Below are positions 8,211-17,610 of a stretch of DNA of 64,000 bases, in pieces. The DNA is from Candidatus Gordonibacter avicola (GTDB lineage: Bacteria > Actinomycetota > Coriobacteriia > Coriobacteriales > Eggerthellaceae), in assembly GCA_019113915.1 (NCBI GenBank), contig DXGM01000013.1:1-64000 (forward strand). Direction: 5' to 3'. Made by a program: the position numbers and the translations under genes. Positions within the stretch are counted from its first letter, which is position 1, and each line of letters opens with the position of its first letter. Under the pieces are notes generated by a model. It did not search any database. It had not been told where the DNA came from and saw only the letters and a program-made list of their open reading frames with translations.

Positions 8211-9007
8211 GCGAAGTGACCATAGCACCCATCCCCGACCTGGGCGCACGCTCCGACGAGATCACCATTTTCGCCGGTCCGTGTTCCGTAGAGTCGGTCG
8301 AACAGTTCGAAGAAGTGGCGGAATGCGTAGCGGGCCTCGGCCTGAAGTGGATTCGCGGCGGCGCGTTCAAGCCCCGCACGAATCCGCACTCGTTCCAGGG
8401 CCTCGGCGAAGAGGCGCTCAAAATCATGCAGGACGCGGGGCGGAAGTACAACCTGCTCACGCTGACGGAGGTCATGGACTCGGCCCACTGTGAGCTGGTT
8501 CACTCCTACGTCGACGGCCTGCAAGTGGGAGCCCGCAACTTCCAGAACTTCAGCTTGCTGAAAAAGATTGGACAGGTGACCGCCGAATCGCACAAGATGG
8601 TGCTGTACAAGCGCGGCTTCGCGGGCACCATTGCTGAGTGGCTGGCTGCCACCGATTACCTCACCGCCGAGGGCAACGAAAACGTGGTGCTGTGCGAACG
8701 CGGCATCCGCACGTTCGAGACGGCCACGCGCTTCACGCTGGACATTGCGGCCATCCCGGTCATCCACAAGCAGTCGCTCTACCCGGTGTGTATCGATGTG
8801 TCGCACCCCGCCGGTCAGCGCGATCTGGTGCCGTCGCTCGCCTACGCCGCCGTGGCAGCCGGCGCGGACTCCCTCATGATTGAGGTGCACCCCAACCCGC
8901 CCGCGGCTCTATCCGACGGCCCCCAGCAGCTCACCCCCACCCAGTTCGAAAAACTTGTAGGCGAACTGCGCGAGATCGCGGCCGTGTTCGGCAAACGCAT
9001 CATGTAG
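8207..9007 (+). CDS. aroF: 3-deoxy-7-phosphoheptulonate synthase (DAHP synthase, type I-beta)
   Basis: First step of the shikimate pathway: phosphoenolpyruvate plus erythrose 4-phosphate to DAHP. The 266-residue TIM barrel has the KDPG-type family motifs: FAGPCSVES near the N-terminus, GGAFKPRTNPHSFQG, and DVSHPAGQRDLVPSLAYAAV near the C-terminus. Its length matches catalytic cores without an added regulatory domain. Coupled by ATGA overlap to the chorismate mutase gene. The aroF symbol is by family, not by paralogue. Confidence 0.93.
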   Translation: MSEVTIAPIPDLGARSDEITIFAGPCSVESVEQFEEVAECVAGLGLKWIRGGAFKPRTNPHSFQGLGEEALKIMQDAGRKYNLLTLTEVMDSAHCELVHSYVDGLQVGARNFQNFSLLKKIGQVTAESHKMVLYKRGFAGTIAEWLAATDYLTAEGNENVVLCERGIRTFETATRFTLDIAAIPVIHKQSLYPVCIDVSHPAGQRDLVPSLAYAAVAAGADSLMIEVHPNPPAALSDGPQQLTPTQFEKLVGELREIAAVFGKRIM

Positions 9008-9039
9008 AACGCGAAGTTTCCTGCATACGCAAGCTCACC

Positions 9040-9075
9040 AGCCTTCCGCACGCCACAGCGCGCGGAAGGCTTTTT
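9040..9075 (+). terminator. Rho-independent terminator after DAHP synthase
   Basis: AGCCTTCCGC at 9040-9049 pairs with GCGGAAGGCT at 9062-9071 across a 12-base loop and is followed by a T run. Confidence 0.85.
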
Positions 9076-9220
9076 CATGCTCCCACTCCCACCTCGCCCG
9101 CATTCTGCGCACGCGCGATGTGGGAATGCGTTGCACAGCGCGCCCGACGCCAACAAAAGGGGTAGAATACAGGGCCGCACGAAAACGAGAGACTTTGAGA
9201 CAACACAGAGGGACCACCAC

Positions 9221-11566
9221 ATGCCAATCGATATTGAAACGCTGAATGGGCCGCAGCGCGAGGCGGTTGTTACGACTGAGGGGCCGCTGCTGGTGCTTGC
9301 GGGCGCGGGCTCGGGCAAGACGCGCGTGCTCACGTACCGCATCGCGAACCTCATCGAGAACCACGGCGTGGCGCCGTGGCAAATTCTCGCCATCACGTTC
9401 ACGAACAAAGCGGCCGCTGAAATGCGCGAACGTCTGGGGGCGCTCGTGGGCCCACAGAGCCGCGGCATGTGGGTGTCCACCTTCCACAGCATGTGCGTGC
9501 GCATTCTGCGCGCCGACGCCGAGCGCCTCGGCTTCACGCGCAACTTCACCATCTACGACACCGACGACCAAAAGCGCCTCTACAAAGAAATCATGGCCGA
9601 GCTTGACGTCGATCCGAAGCGCTTTCCGGTAAACGCCCTCATGAACCGCATCTCCACGGCGAAAAACGAACTGGTGGTGCCCGGCGAATTCGAAAAGCAG
9701 GCCTCCGACCCGGTGGGGAAGGTGGCTGCGCGCGTGTACACGCGCCTGCAGGAGCGCCTCAAGGCCGCGAACGCGTTCGACTTCGACGACCTGCTGCTCT
9801 ATTCGTACCTGCTGCTGAAGAACCATCCCGAGGTGCTCGACGCCTATCAGGATCGCTTCCGCTACCTCATGGTGGACGAGTATCAGGACACGAACCACGC
9901 CCAGTACGCCATCACGGGCCTGTTGGCCGCGAAGCACCAGAACATCATGGTGGTGGGCGACGACGACCAGTCCATTTACAGCTGGCGCGGCGCCGATCTG
10001 CGCAACATCCTGGAATTCGAACAAGACTACCCGAACGCGCACGTGGTGAAGCTGGAGCAGAACTACCGCAGCGTAGGTAACGTGCTGGCCGCCGCGAACG
10101 CCGTCATCGCGAACAATCAGCACCGCAAGCAGAAAAAGCTGTTCACGGCCGCCGAGGACGGCGAGAAAATCAAAGTGTTCATGGCCTCCGACGAGCGCGA
10201 CGAGGGCCGCTGGATTGCTGGCGAGATAGAGAAGCGCCGCGCTGCGGGCCTCTCGTATAACCAGATGGCCGTGTTCTACCGCACGAACGCGCAGAGCCGC
10301 ATGCTGGAAGATATGCTCTTGCGTGCCGGCGTGCCGTACCGCATCGTCGGCGGCACACGCTTCTTCGACCGCGCCGAGATTCGCGACGTCATGGCCTACC
10401 TCACGCTCATCGTGAATCCGGCCGACGACATCGCAGCCAAGCGCGTCATCAACGTGCCGCGCCGCGGCATTGGCAAAACCACCATCGAGCGCATCGAGCA
10501 GTTTGGGCGCGAAATGGACATGCCGTTCATGGAAGCCGCTGAGTTGGCCATCGTCGACCCGGAGCTGCGCGCTTCCACGCGCCAGTCGGTCGCCTCGTTC
10601 GTAGGCCTGGTGAACGAAGCGCGCACCTACGGCGGTGAACTGCGCAAAGTTATCGAGATGATCATCGACAAAAGTGGCCTCATAAGCGCTTTGCAGGCCG
10701 AGAACACCGACGAAGCGCGCGGCCGCATTGAGAACATCCAAGAATTCCTCGGCGTCGTGGACGAGTTCGTCGAAACCCACGACGACGAGGACGCCGATTA
10801 TGCGGCACCCACTGCGGGCGAAGGCGCTGAGGAAGCCGCGCCCGTGCGCGTGCTCCGGGGCGACTCGCTGGCGGACTTCATCGAGTGGGTGCGGCTGCGT
10901 ACCGACCTCGATACGGTGGCGGAAGACGGACACGCGGTCACGCTCATGACCGTGCACTCTTCCAAGGGTCTCGAATTCGACTGCGTGTTCGTGGCGGGCA
11001 TGGAAGAAACGCTGTTCCCGCACATGAACAGCGTGGCCGATGCGGCGGGCATCGAGGAAGAGCGTCGCCTGGCCTACGTGGCCATCACGCGCGCTCGCAA
11101 GCGCCTTTACCTCACGTGCGCCTCGCAGCGCCAGATCTTCGGGCAGACGTCGGCGAACCCGGTGTCGCGCTTCATTCAGGAAATTCCCAGCGAGCTGCGC
11201 GAGACATCCGGCGTGGGATCGGCCGGGTTCTCGGGCACCGGATGGGAAAAGCGTGGCAGCCGCCGCGGCATCGCAGGCAGTGGCACCGAGGCGGGGGAGG
11301 GCCGCGTATTCGGCCGCTCAAGCGCTTCCGGCTCTGCGTCGCGCTCAAGCACACGTACCGGCGAGTCTTACAGCCGCCCCGAGGCAGGCAAGAAGGCGGC
11401 TGCAAAGATGACGTTTGCCACCGGCGACACCGTCGACCACAAGACGTTCGGTCGCGGCAAGGTAACAAAGGTGGACGGCGACACCCTGTTCGTCAAGTTC
11501 GCCAAGACCGGCCAAACGAAGAAACTCCTAAAGGACTACGCCCCCATCGTAAAGATCAACAGCTAA
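9221..11566 (+). CDS. pcrA: ATP-dependent DNA helicase, PcrA/UvrD type
   Basis: A superfamily 1A 3'-5' helicase for repair and for clearing replication or recombination intermediates. 781 residues with Walker A AGAGSGKT (27-34), motif Ia ITFTNKAAAEM, motif II VDEYQDTN, motif III GDDDQSIYSWRGA, and motifs V/VI (TVHSSKGLEF; VAITRARKRLYL). A Gly/Ser-rich linker leads to the C-terminal Tudor-like domain (GDTVDHKTFGRGKV) that binds RNA polymerase in PcrA. The start is at MPIDIETLNGPQREAV, where homology begins; an upstream in-frame start would add a 48-residue non-conserved extension. Confidence 0.95.
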   Translation: MPIDIETLNGPQREAVVTTEGPLLVLAGAGSGKTRVLTYRIANLIENHGVAPWQILAITFTNKAAAEMRERLGALVGPQSRGMWVSTFHSMCVRILRADAERLGFTRNFTIYDTDDQKRLYKEIMAELDVDPKRFPVNALMNRISTAKNELVVPGEFEKQASDPVGKVAARVYTRLQERLKAANAFDFDDLLLYSYLLLKNHPEVLDAYQDRFRYLMVDEYQDTNHAQYAITGLLAAKHQNIMVVGDDDQSIYSWRGADLRNILEFEQDYPNAHVVKLEQNYRSVGNVLAAANAVIANNQHRKQKKLFTAAEDGEKIKVFMASDERDEGRWIAGEIEKRRAAGLSYNQMAVFYRTNAQSRMLEDMLLRAGVPYRIVGGTRFFDRAEIRDVMAYLTLIVNPADDIAAKRVINVPRRGIGKTTIERIEQFGREMDMPFMEAAELAIVDPELRASTRQSVASFVGLVNEARTYGGELRKVIEMIIDKSGLISALQAENTDEARGRIENIQEFLGVVDEFVETHDDEDADYAAPTAGEGAEEAAPVRVLRGDSLADFIEWVRLRTDLDTVAEDGHAVTLMTVHSSKGLEFDCVFVAGMEETLFPHMNSVADAAGIEEERRLAYVAITRARKRLYLTCASQRQIFGQTSANPVSRFIQEIPSELRETSGVGSAGFSGTGWEKRGSRRGIAGSGTEAGEGRVFGRSSASGSASRSSTRTGESYSRPEAGKKAAAKMTFATGDTVDHKTFGRGKVTKVDGDTLFVKFAKTGQTKKLLKDYAPIVKINS

Positions 11567-11592
11567 ACAACCTGTTCGGCGCTCCGCAAGTC

Positions 11593-11633
11593 CAGCGTCC
11601 CGCCCGGCTGCTTCTCTGCAGGGCGGGACGCTG
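11593..11633. terminator. Bidirectional terminator-like hairpin between pcrA and luxR
   Basis: A perfect 13-bp GC-rich stem, CAGCGTCCCGCCC at 11593-11605 with 11621-11633, and a 15-base loop between two convergent genes. The T tract is weak on both sides. Confidence 0.65.
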
Positions 11634-11643
11634 TCGTTTCCGA

Positions 11644-13545
11644 CTAATCCTCCCGGGCTTCTTCCACCATGGACAGGAGTTCTTGTTGGTTGTGGATATC
11701 CAGCTTGCGGTAGATGTGGCTGATGTGGGTCTTTGCGGTGCTCTTTGAGATGCACAGTTTGTCCTGAATGTAGGCGGCGTTGTGGCCTTTGGCCAGCAGG
11801 AACATGACCTCGGTCTCGCGGTGGGACAGCAGGTAGCGGTCGGCGATGGTCTCGCACTGGGACCGGAAACGTCCACTCTTGCGCGACCGCTCAGCATCCG
11901 AAAGGTTGGAGTCGGCCGCCATGTCGCGGCGCATCGAAAGTCCCGCGCCCGCCGTCTCGGCAGCAGCCGACGTGCCCGGAGCAACGCGCGCCAGTTCCGC
12001 AGCGGAAAGCCCGCCGCCCTCTGCGCTACCGCGCCCAGCGGCCGCGGCCTGTCCGCCTCCACCCATGCCCACGCTCGCGTTCGTACCCCCAGCACTCACG
12101 CCCGTGTTCAAGTGATTAACCGGTACGCCGCCATAAAGCGTTCCCGGCGTGGGAACAGGTGTGGGAAGCGTCCCCAGCATATCTTCCACATCGTCAGCAT
12201 CATACCCGGACGCGTCGTCCGCTCCTTCGCGGCGCGCAGACCAGGCCACCTGCTCGGCGCGGCGGTTGAAGTATGCGATGACACCGGTTTCGCGGTCGCC
12301 CGCCGGCACGATGATGCGCTTGATGTCACGCACGCGCGGCAGCAGTGCATAGGCCACCACCATGGCGAACATGATGAGCACCGCGCCACCCGCTTCGCCA
12401 AACGGCGTGAGCGAATCCAAGAAGGAGGGGTCCACCACTGAAAGCGACCCCGCTAGCGACCCCAGCGCCAAGCACCCGCGCCCGATGCCGAACACAAAGA
12501 TGGGGGACAGGCGGAACTCCTGCGCCATCTCACCAAAGAACACCCACATGAGGGCCTCGAAGCACATATAGCCCGTCAGCAGCACCAACGGCGCCACCAT
12601 GGAGTTCTCCAGCGCCAGCGACGGCAGGAAGAACAGCGTGATGGCAATAAAGGGCACCAGTGGGCGGAACAGAAAGTCCCAGTGGCTGCGTTTGTCGATG
12701 GAAAACGTCGTGATAAGCAAGAGTACTGTGGCTGCACCGCCGGCGAACAGCGCTAGAAGCTGGGTGGTCAAGTCAGACGAGGGCAGAATGAACTGCGTCG
12801 AAATGGAGCGCAGCGCGCCCAGTGCAAAGCCAAACAGCAGCACCGGCAAAGCCAATCGCACAGAAAACGGCCCCTTCTTTACGGGGAGCGGGGTGAAAAT
12901 GGGAATGGCATGGCGCACGGCGTAGCTCACCGGCGTTAGGTGCCACAGAAGGGGCAACTCCAAAAGCGGCAGGCACGCGGTCAGCACGCCCGAAAACGGT
13001 GCCGGCAGCACATGCAACGCCAGCGAGTAAATGGCTACGGCAATAACAATGGCCACGGCCGTATTGACAACGATGGTCGCTGCACCGTGACGCGAATACG
13101 CAACGCCCCAGAACAGCAGCAGTAATCCCGACCCGATGCCGGTCGACACGCCCGCAAACACGGTGGCTATGAGTCCCACCGTCCCCGGTATGGCGGCGGC
13201 AAACACCGCAAACGTACCAATGGCGGTCAGCAGCGCCGCGCCCACCAGCACGCGCTTGGCGGTATAAAACTTCAACAGTTTCTGGTCGGTGATGGCCGCA
13301 AACAAAAGCGACAACCCAAACACTACGATAGAAATTAGGAACACCAGCGACACATGGGATTCTGCACCGCCCGGAACGAAGGGCGAACCCGGGGCTTGAA
13401 AGATGGACGTGGTGCCAAACATGGCACTATAAATCCATGCTTGATGAATGCCGAAGCCCAGCGATAGCGTGCTTAACTCTCCCTGTGTCCCCATTCCTCG
13501 ATTGTCGTCTACCGTGATGCTGATACGCGGAAAGGTGACAGCCAT
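11644..13545 (-). CDS. Membrane-embedded LuxR-family transcriptional regulator
   Basis: A 633-residue protein. The N-terminal 400 residues form about 10-12 hydrophobic segments resembling an MFS-like sensor. A long, low-complexity Gly/Ala/Ser linker (about 430-540) follows, then a C-terminal LuxR/GerE DNA-binding domain (SHRETEVMFLLAKGHNAAYI, then SKSTAKTHISHIYRKLDIH). Eggerthellaceae carry many such regulators beside substrate-specific reductases and transporters; they are thought to sense a ligand at the membrane. ATG at 13545 is preferred (GAGG nine bases upstream); TTG at 13554 and ATG at 13494 are alternatives. It diverges from the MFS gene at 14379, its likely target along with the molybdoenzyme operon. 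Confidence 0.87.
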   Translation of the reverse strand: MAVTFPRISITVDDNRGMGTQGELSTLSLGFGIHQAWIYSAMFGTTSIFQAPGSPFVPGGAESHVSLVFLISIVVFGLSLLFAAITDQKLLKFYTAKRVLVGAALLTAIGTFAVFAAAIPGTVGLIATVFAGVSTGIGSGLLLLFWGVAYSRHGAATIVVNTAVAIVIAVAIYSLALHVLPAPFSGVLTACLPLLELPLLWHLTPVSYAVRHAIPIFTPLPVKKGPFSVRLALPVLLFGFALGALRSISTQFILPSSDLTTQLLALFAGGAATVLLLITTFSIDKRSHWDFLFRPLVPFIAITLFFLPSLALENSMVAPLVLLTGYMCFEALMWVFFGEMAQEFRLSPIFVFGIGRGCLALGSLAGSLSVVDPSFLDSLTPFGEAGGAVLIMFAMVVAYALLPRVRDIKRIIVPAGDRETGVIAYFNRRAEQVAWSARREGADDASGYDADDVEDMLGTLPTPVPTPGTLYGGVPVNHLNTGVSAGGTNASVGMGGGGQAAAAGRGSAEGGGLSAAELARVAPGTSAAAETAGAGLSMRRDMAADSNLSDAERSRKSGRFRSQCETIADRYLLSHRETEVMFLLAKGHNAAYIQDKLCISKSTAKTHISHIYRKLDIHNQQELLSMVEEARED

Positions 13546-14378
13546 TAAGTACAACCTCGCATTCCCCTGTCGATGCGAACTTCAAAAGTGGTTGCTCGGG
13601 TTGTATGCCAGTGCGCCGGTATGAGGCGCGTCTGCACAGCCGCGAGCAACGTGCCCATCATATACGTTTATTGCCCGGGGTTCAAACCCTCAAACTAGGT
13701 GGGTTCTATCACTTCATCAGGTATTTTTCATTTCAGGCTTCAAAAATCAACCTCTGGGGACGATGAGGAAAACCCCGCCTTTCGTCCCGTTTTGCCGCCC
13801 GTATGCCTATTTCTTGCCCTGATCGCTCCCGAAGTTGCTCTACGCGCGATGCGCGCGGTAGAGACGCGCGCGGCCTCCTTCCAAAGGCGTAGTGCCCCCT
13901 CTGCACCCCGCGACACACGCGTGGGCGAGGAAACGCCGTCGAGGTAAATCGGCCTCAGAAGTCGATGCCTCACCCCTAAAGCGTCCCTGGGAGACGATTC
14001 AGGTTGTTGGAAGAATCGGTAATCTTCAACCCGTCTGTTTCTTATGCGGTGCGAATTCAGGCGTAGAGGGTTCCAATGCATGAGAAATAACACGGCAACG
14101 GATAAGAATCGTGGAAGGAGGAATCGCGCAGTCGTTTCTTCTGGTGATGCGCGGGTCTTGAAAGCAGGTTGCGAAAGCCGTTGAGGGACGGCGGTCGAAA
14201 CTACGGAAGCGTCAGTTGCCCTACCACTACTGGAGCGTCCGTAATTTACCTGTAGACACGTTGCTCTTCCAGTCTTGCTACTGCGCCCAGGGGATAAGCG
14301 TATGCACGTGATTAGTCACAAGTCCTCGTTCGTAAGCGAGGCGTCTAATCAACCTAGTAACTCTCTAAGGAGGGACTG
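13546..14378. other. 833-base divergent intergenic region
   Basis: No convincing gene on either strand; short reading frames here lack ribosome sites and homology. It separates the LuxR gene from the transporter and must hold both promoters. Visible structures are an imperfect stem around 13999-14032 and the two-tier hairpin at 14310-14350. I could not assign a clear -35/-10 pair. Confidence 0.5.
14310..14350 (+). promoter_or_regulatory. Leader hairpin before the aromatic-acid transporter
   Basis: Outer arms GATTAG (14310-14315) and CTAATC (14345-14350) enclose an inner stem CCTCG (14324-14328)/CGAGG (14337-14341). The structure ends about 21 bases before the Shine-Dalgarno AAGGAGGG of the gene at 14379. 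GTGATTAGTCAC at its left edge is itself a partial palindrome and could be a protein-binding site. Confidence 0.45.
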
Positions 14379-16097
14379 ATGGATAAAAAAGAGTTCACGG
14401 TCTCAGAAGTCATCGACTCCATCGGGATCAGCTCGCACACGTGGATCGTCTTTGCAATCCTCGCGTTTGCTATGATCTTCGACGGCTATGACTTCATGAT
14501 CGTCAATTCGACGAACTTGTATGTGGCCCACACGTTCTGGCCGAACGACCCGAACCCGGGTGCACTTATGGGCTCGCTCACCACGTGGGGTCTGCTCGGC
14601 ATGGTGCTCGGTGGCGCCGTCGGCGGCATCCTGTCCGACAAACTGGGCCGCAAGAAGACCCTCATCATGGCTGTTATGTTCTACGGCCTGTTCACGTTGC
14701 CGCAGGCGTTCGCGAATGACCTCGTGTTCTTCGCGGCCTTCCGCCTGATCGCCGGCTTCGGCGTGGGCTCCTGCATCCCCATCGTGACGACGGTGTTCTC
14801 CGAAAGCATGCCCTCCAAGCAGCGCGGCGTGTTCGTGACGTTCGGCATGGCCTTCATGGTTGTGGGCTGGGTGCTCGCAGGCCTTATCGCGAACCCCATC
14901 TGCAATGCAACCACGCCGCTGTTGGGCGACTTCACGAACCAGGTCACCTACACGCTGCTCGAAGGCGGTACCGCAACGATGTACGCCAACTGGCGTCTGT
15001 GCTACCTCATTGGTGCACTGCCTCTGGCATATGGCGTGCTGCTCATCTTCGTGATGCATGAGACGCCGCACTGGTACGCCAACTCCGGTCGTAAGAAGGA
15101 GGCGTGCGAGCGCCTGACCCAGATCGAGCAGGCTACGCGTCACACGACGCACGAGTACGACCCCAACCTGCTCATCGTTCCGCCGAAGCCTGCCAAGACC
15201 GGCCCGGCCGTGCTGTTCTCCAGCAAGTTCATCGTGGCCACCTGCGCCATCTGGGCTGCATACTTCGTGGGTCAGTTCTGCGTGTACGGCATGAACGCCT
15301 GGATTCCTACGTGGTTCGTGGGTCTGGGTTACTCGCAGGCCGACTCCGTGGCTCTTCAGACGTGGAACAACGTGGCGGCTATCGCCTCGAACATCGCCGT
15401 GGGCTTCGTGTCCGACAAGGTGGGCCGCAAGCGCAACCTGGCGTTCTCGTGGCTGTTCTGCATCGTGGCCATCATCCTGTGCTCCATCTTTGTGGCTCCG
15501 AACAATATGGCCATCTGCATCGTCCTCATGCTGCTCTTCGGCTTCGCGCTGAACTACGCCATCACGGCTGTCCAGCCCCTCATGCCCGAAAGCTATCCTA
15601 CCGCTATCCGCAACACCGGTACGTCTTGGTGTCAGGCGTTCGCCCGCTTCGGCGGCTCCGCCTCCTCCATCGTACTCGGCGGTATTGCTGGCATGGCATT
15701 CTTCCAGACTGCTACCGGCGCCACCAACTGGTCGACCGTCGTACTCGTCCTCATCGTTCCGTTCGCGCTGGGCTTCATCTGCACGGTGCTGTTCGTGAAG
15801 GAAACGGCTGGCAAGACCATGGATCAGCTGGCTGCGGAAGAAGAGCGTCGCGGCGCTTCCGAGAGCGACGGCAATACGCGCTTCATCATCATGCTGGTGA
15901 TCGTCGCCATCCTGGCGGTCCTCTGCATCGTGTGCCCGCTCGTGGTGCCCAATTGGTCGAAGCAGTCCTACGCGCTGCCGCTCATGGCCATCGGTCTGCT
16001 GCTCCCGTTCGCTTACTTCTTTATCTTTGGTGGCAAGCAGGTCGCTATCAACAAGAAGGCAGAGGCTGCAATGGACGACGACAAAGTGAAGGCGTAA
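14379..16097 (+). CDS. MFS transporter, aromatic acid:H+ symporter (AAHS)-like
   Basis: Predicted inner-membrane symporter importing a small aromatic or other organic acid. The 572 residues contain the DGYD motif (35-38) in the first membrane segment typical of PcaK/BenK-type AAHS carriers, the MFS loop signature DKLGRKK (87-93), a repeat of it (SDKVGRKR) in the second half, and about 12 core segments. Two extra C-terminal segments (about 500-550) make 14. AAGGAGGGACTG precedes the ATG. It lies between a divergent LuxR regulator and the Fe-S-free molybdoenzyme operon, so it probably supplies that enzyme's substrate. The GCT/GGT/CGT-rich codon use looks like that of a highly expressed gene. 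Confidence 0.85.
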   Translation: MDKKEFTVSEVIDSIGISSHTWIVFAILAFAMIFDGYDFMIVNSTNLYVAHTFWPNDPNPGALMGSLTTWGLLGMVLGGAVGGILSDKLGRKKTLIMAVMFYGLFTLPQAFANDLVFFAAFRLIAGFGVGSCIPIVTTVFSESMPSKQRGVFVTFGMAFMVVGWVLAGLIANPICNATTPLLGDFTNQVTYTLLEGGTATMYANWRLCYLIGALPLAYGVLLIFVMHETPHWYANSGRKKEACERLTQIEQATRHTTHEYDPNLLIVPPKPAKTGPAVLFSSKFIVATCAIWAAYFVGQFCVYGMNAWIPTWFVGLGYSQADSVALQTWNNVAAIASNIAVGFVSDKVGRKRNLAFSWLFCIVAIILCSIFVAPNNMAICIVLMLLFGFALNYAITAVQPLMPESYPTAIRNTGTSWCQAFARFGGSASSIVLGGIAGMAFFQTATGATNWSTVVLVLIVPFALGFICTVLFVKETAGKTMDQLAAEEERRGASESDGNTRFIIMLVIVAILAVLCIVCPLVVPNWSKQSYALPLMAIGLLLPFAYFFIFGGKQVAINKKAEAAMDDDKVKA

Positions 16098-16138
16098 GCT
16101 TCTCACCGATAAGTCTCACAACAAGCTTCTAGCGACAA

Positions 16139-16170
16139 AGAGCCGGAACCCCAGGGTTCCGGCTCTTTTT
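16139..16170 (+). terminator. Rho-independent terminator after the MFS gene
   Basis: AGAGCCGGAACCC at 16139-16151 pairs with GGGTTCCGGCTCT at 16154-16166 and is followed by a T tract. Confidence 0.9.
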
Positions 16171-16304
16171 AGTACCTACAGCACTCCCGCTTCACAAAAG
16201 TGTGACGCGCTTCGCGCTGGCTAGTATGCCAGAAGTTTTCTCGTGTCCCTAACCTTACGACGCGGGCTGACTGACTGGCAGGCGTTAACTTACAAGAGGC
16301 GTAA

Positions 16305-16419
16305 CCCCCGTAGGGATGCTCTCCAGAGCATCCGTTCGCGCGAAGCGCGAAAACGCAGGTCATGGTTGTATTCTCCGCCTGCGGCGGAGCGGATGCTCTG
16401 GAGAGCATCCCTACGGGGG
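16305..16419. repeat. Pair of inverted GTAGGG-headed palindromic repeats (REP/BIME-like)
   Basis: A perfect 30-bp inverted repeat: arm 16305-16334 (starts CCCCCGTAGGGATGCTCTCC) and arm 16390-16419, with 55 bases between. Each arm is itself a palindrome (GGATGCTCT-CC-AGAGCATCC), and the spacer holds two more small palindromes (TTCGCGCGAAGCGCGAA and CTCCGCCTGCGGCGGAG). The GTAGGG head matches that of the other repeats near 32.5, 47.0 and 49.7 kb. It fills most of the 370-base gap between the MFS gene and the gene at 16545; no coding sequence seen. Confidence 0.8.
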
Positions 16420-16544
16420 TAGCCAAACAAGTATGGTTAACTAAAGAAGAACATGCCCTCGTCATGGCGATAGGGATGCGCATAACATCTTGGCGTAATC
16501 AGTAGCGCGATAGCGCGTCACACTTTATTGCAGCCATGCGCCTT

Positions 16545-17129
16545 CTACCAGCCGCGTTCTTTCTTCAGTTCCTCGTACGTGATGCCCTTCTCGGGCTTCA
16601 GCCATTGCGCTACCTTTTGCAGGCGCGTGGCGTTAGGGTTGCGCAGACCTTCGCTTTTGCCCTTGAACTCTTCCTTAATGGCCATGGACACCACCGACAT
16701 GGCGGCAATGCGCAGATCAACCACGTTTTTCACCATGATCTCATAGCAGGGGCCCTTGTCGCGGAAGTCGGTCAGGCGCACGCGCCCTCCCTTTTGCCCC
16801 GTTTCCTCGTTCACAAACTCAAAGGGCGCCTGCTCCAGCGAGCCAAAGACATCCCATTTCATGCCTTCCACGTAGTATTGCTCAAACAGCCTGATGGTGT
16901 GGAAGGCATACTCGTAGCGCTCAAGGCGCAAATAGTAGGCCAGCGTCTTGCTGTCGGGCTTGATGTGGCCGTTTTCGCCCCCCAAACGCCCGAACATGGC
17001 CACCTTGTCGCTCTCGGCCGACCAGGCACCCTTGAAAGAGAGGGCGTGGGAGCCGTCCTCGTACCACAGATCGAAGTCCTCGCGGCGCTTGAGCGCGTCT
17101 GCGGGCATGTACAACTTATTGTTCTTCAA
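16545..17129 (-). CDS. Conserved-looking protein of unknown function
   Basis: 194 residues if started at TTG 17129, where AAGGAGAACCCG gives ideal ribosome-site spacing; further upstream the sequence loses coding character. It is soluble and charged, with no signal peptide or membrane segment. I see no family motif; features include an early DFDLWYEDGSHALSFKG segment and a basic C-terminal tail (LQKVAQWLKPEKGITYEEL). It lies antisense between the transporter and the molybdoenzyme operon. Whether it belongs to that pathway is unknown. Confidence 0.6.
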   Translation of the reverse strand: MKNNKLYMPADALKRREDFDLWYEDGSHALSFKGAWSAESDKVAMFGRLGGENGHIKPDSKTLAYYLRLERYEYAFHTIRLFEQYYVEGMKWDVFGSLEQAPFEFVNEETGQKGGRVRLTDFRDKGPCYEIMVKNVVDLRIAAMSVVSMAIKEEFKGKSEGLRNPNATRLQKVAQWLKPEKGITYEELKKERGW

Positions 17130-17610
17130 CGGGTTCTCCTTGCCAGCTCTCGGTGCCGTTTCCTTGCTTGAAAGTATAGCCCATCTGACGCGCCCGACTT
17201 GCCTCCGCAGGGTTGAAGATGCGCTGAGTTTTGCCTCGCCCACTCTTACAAAGCGCGCGCGATACCCTTCCGCAAAGCTGTCTCAAAAACTGGCATTTAT
17301 CAGGCATTATACAAACCAACAACCTCGCAGTTTGACGAAAATCAACCCATGAGGCCGATAGGATGATCGCCAAAAACGTCCTTGTGATTCGATGCCGCGC
17401 CCGCCCGAGCACCTATGCTGAACCCCGTCAGAATCCTTCGGATGCACCGCACGGTCGCAACCGGGGGAGGGAGGGCAAAGTGAGGTCATCGGCGTCTCGC
17501 GGAACTTTTCAAAGTTCCCGAAGCGCATGACATAAGTAGAGGGGGTCGGAAACGTTGGCGCCATCGCGCGCTTCCGCGGCCGACCGAAACATCGAAACGG
17601 AGGATCCCCT
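17130..17610. other. 480-base upstream region of the zinc-ribbon/molybdoenzyme operon
   Basis: No supported gene. It must carry the promoter for the plus-strand genes from 17611. A good -35 (TTGACG at 17332) lacks a clear -10 at the right distance. The palindrome at 17501-17518 is the only strong site. Confidence 0.4.
17501..17518. promoter_or_regulatory. Operator-like palindrome
   Basis: GGAACTTT-TC-AAAGTTCC, eight-base perfect arms around TC, 93 bases upstream of the zinc-ribbon gene. It is a candidate binding site for a regulator of the downstream operon; a short hairpin in RNA is the alternative. Confidence 0.45.

Noticed and set aside
13673..13692. tRNA T-arm-like sequence GGGGTTCAAACCCT
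   Set aside because: No acceptor, D or anticodon stems can be built around it; chance similarity.
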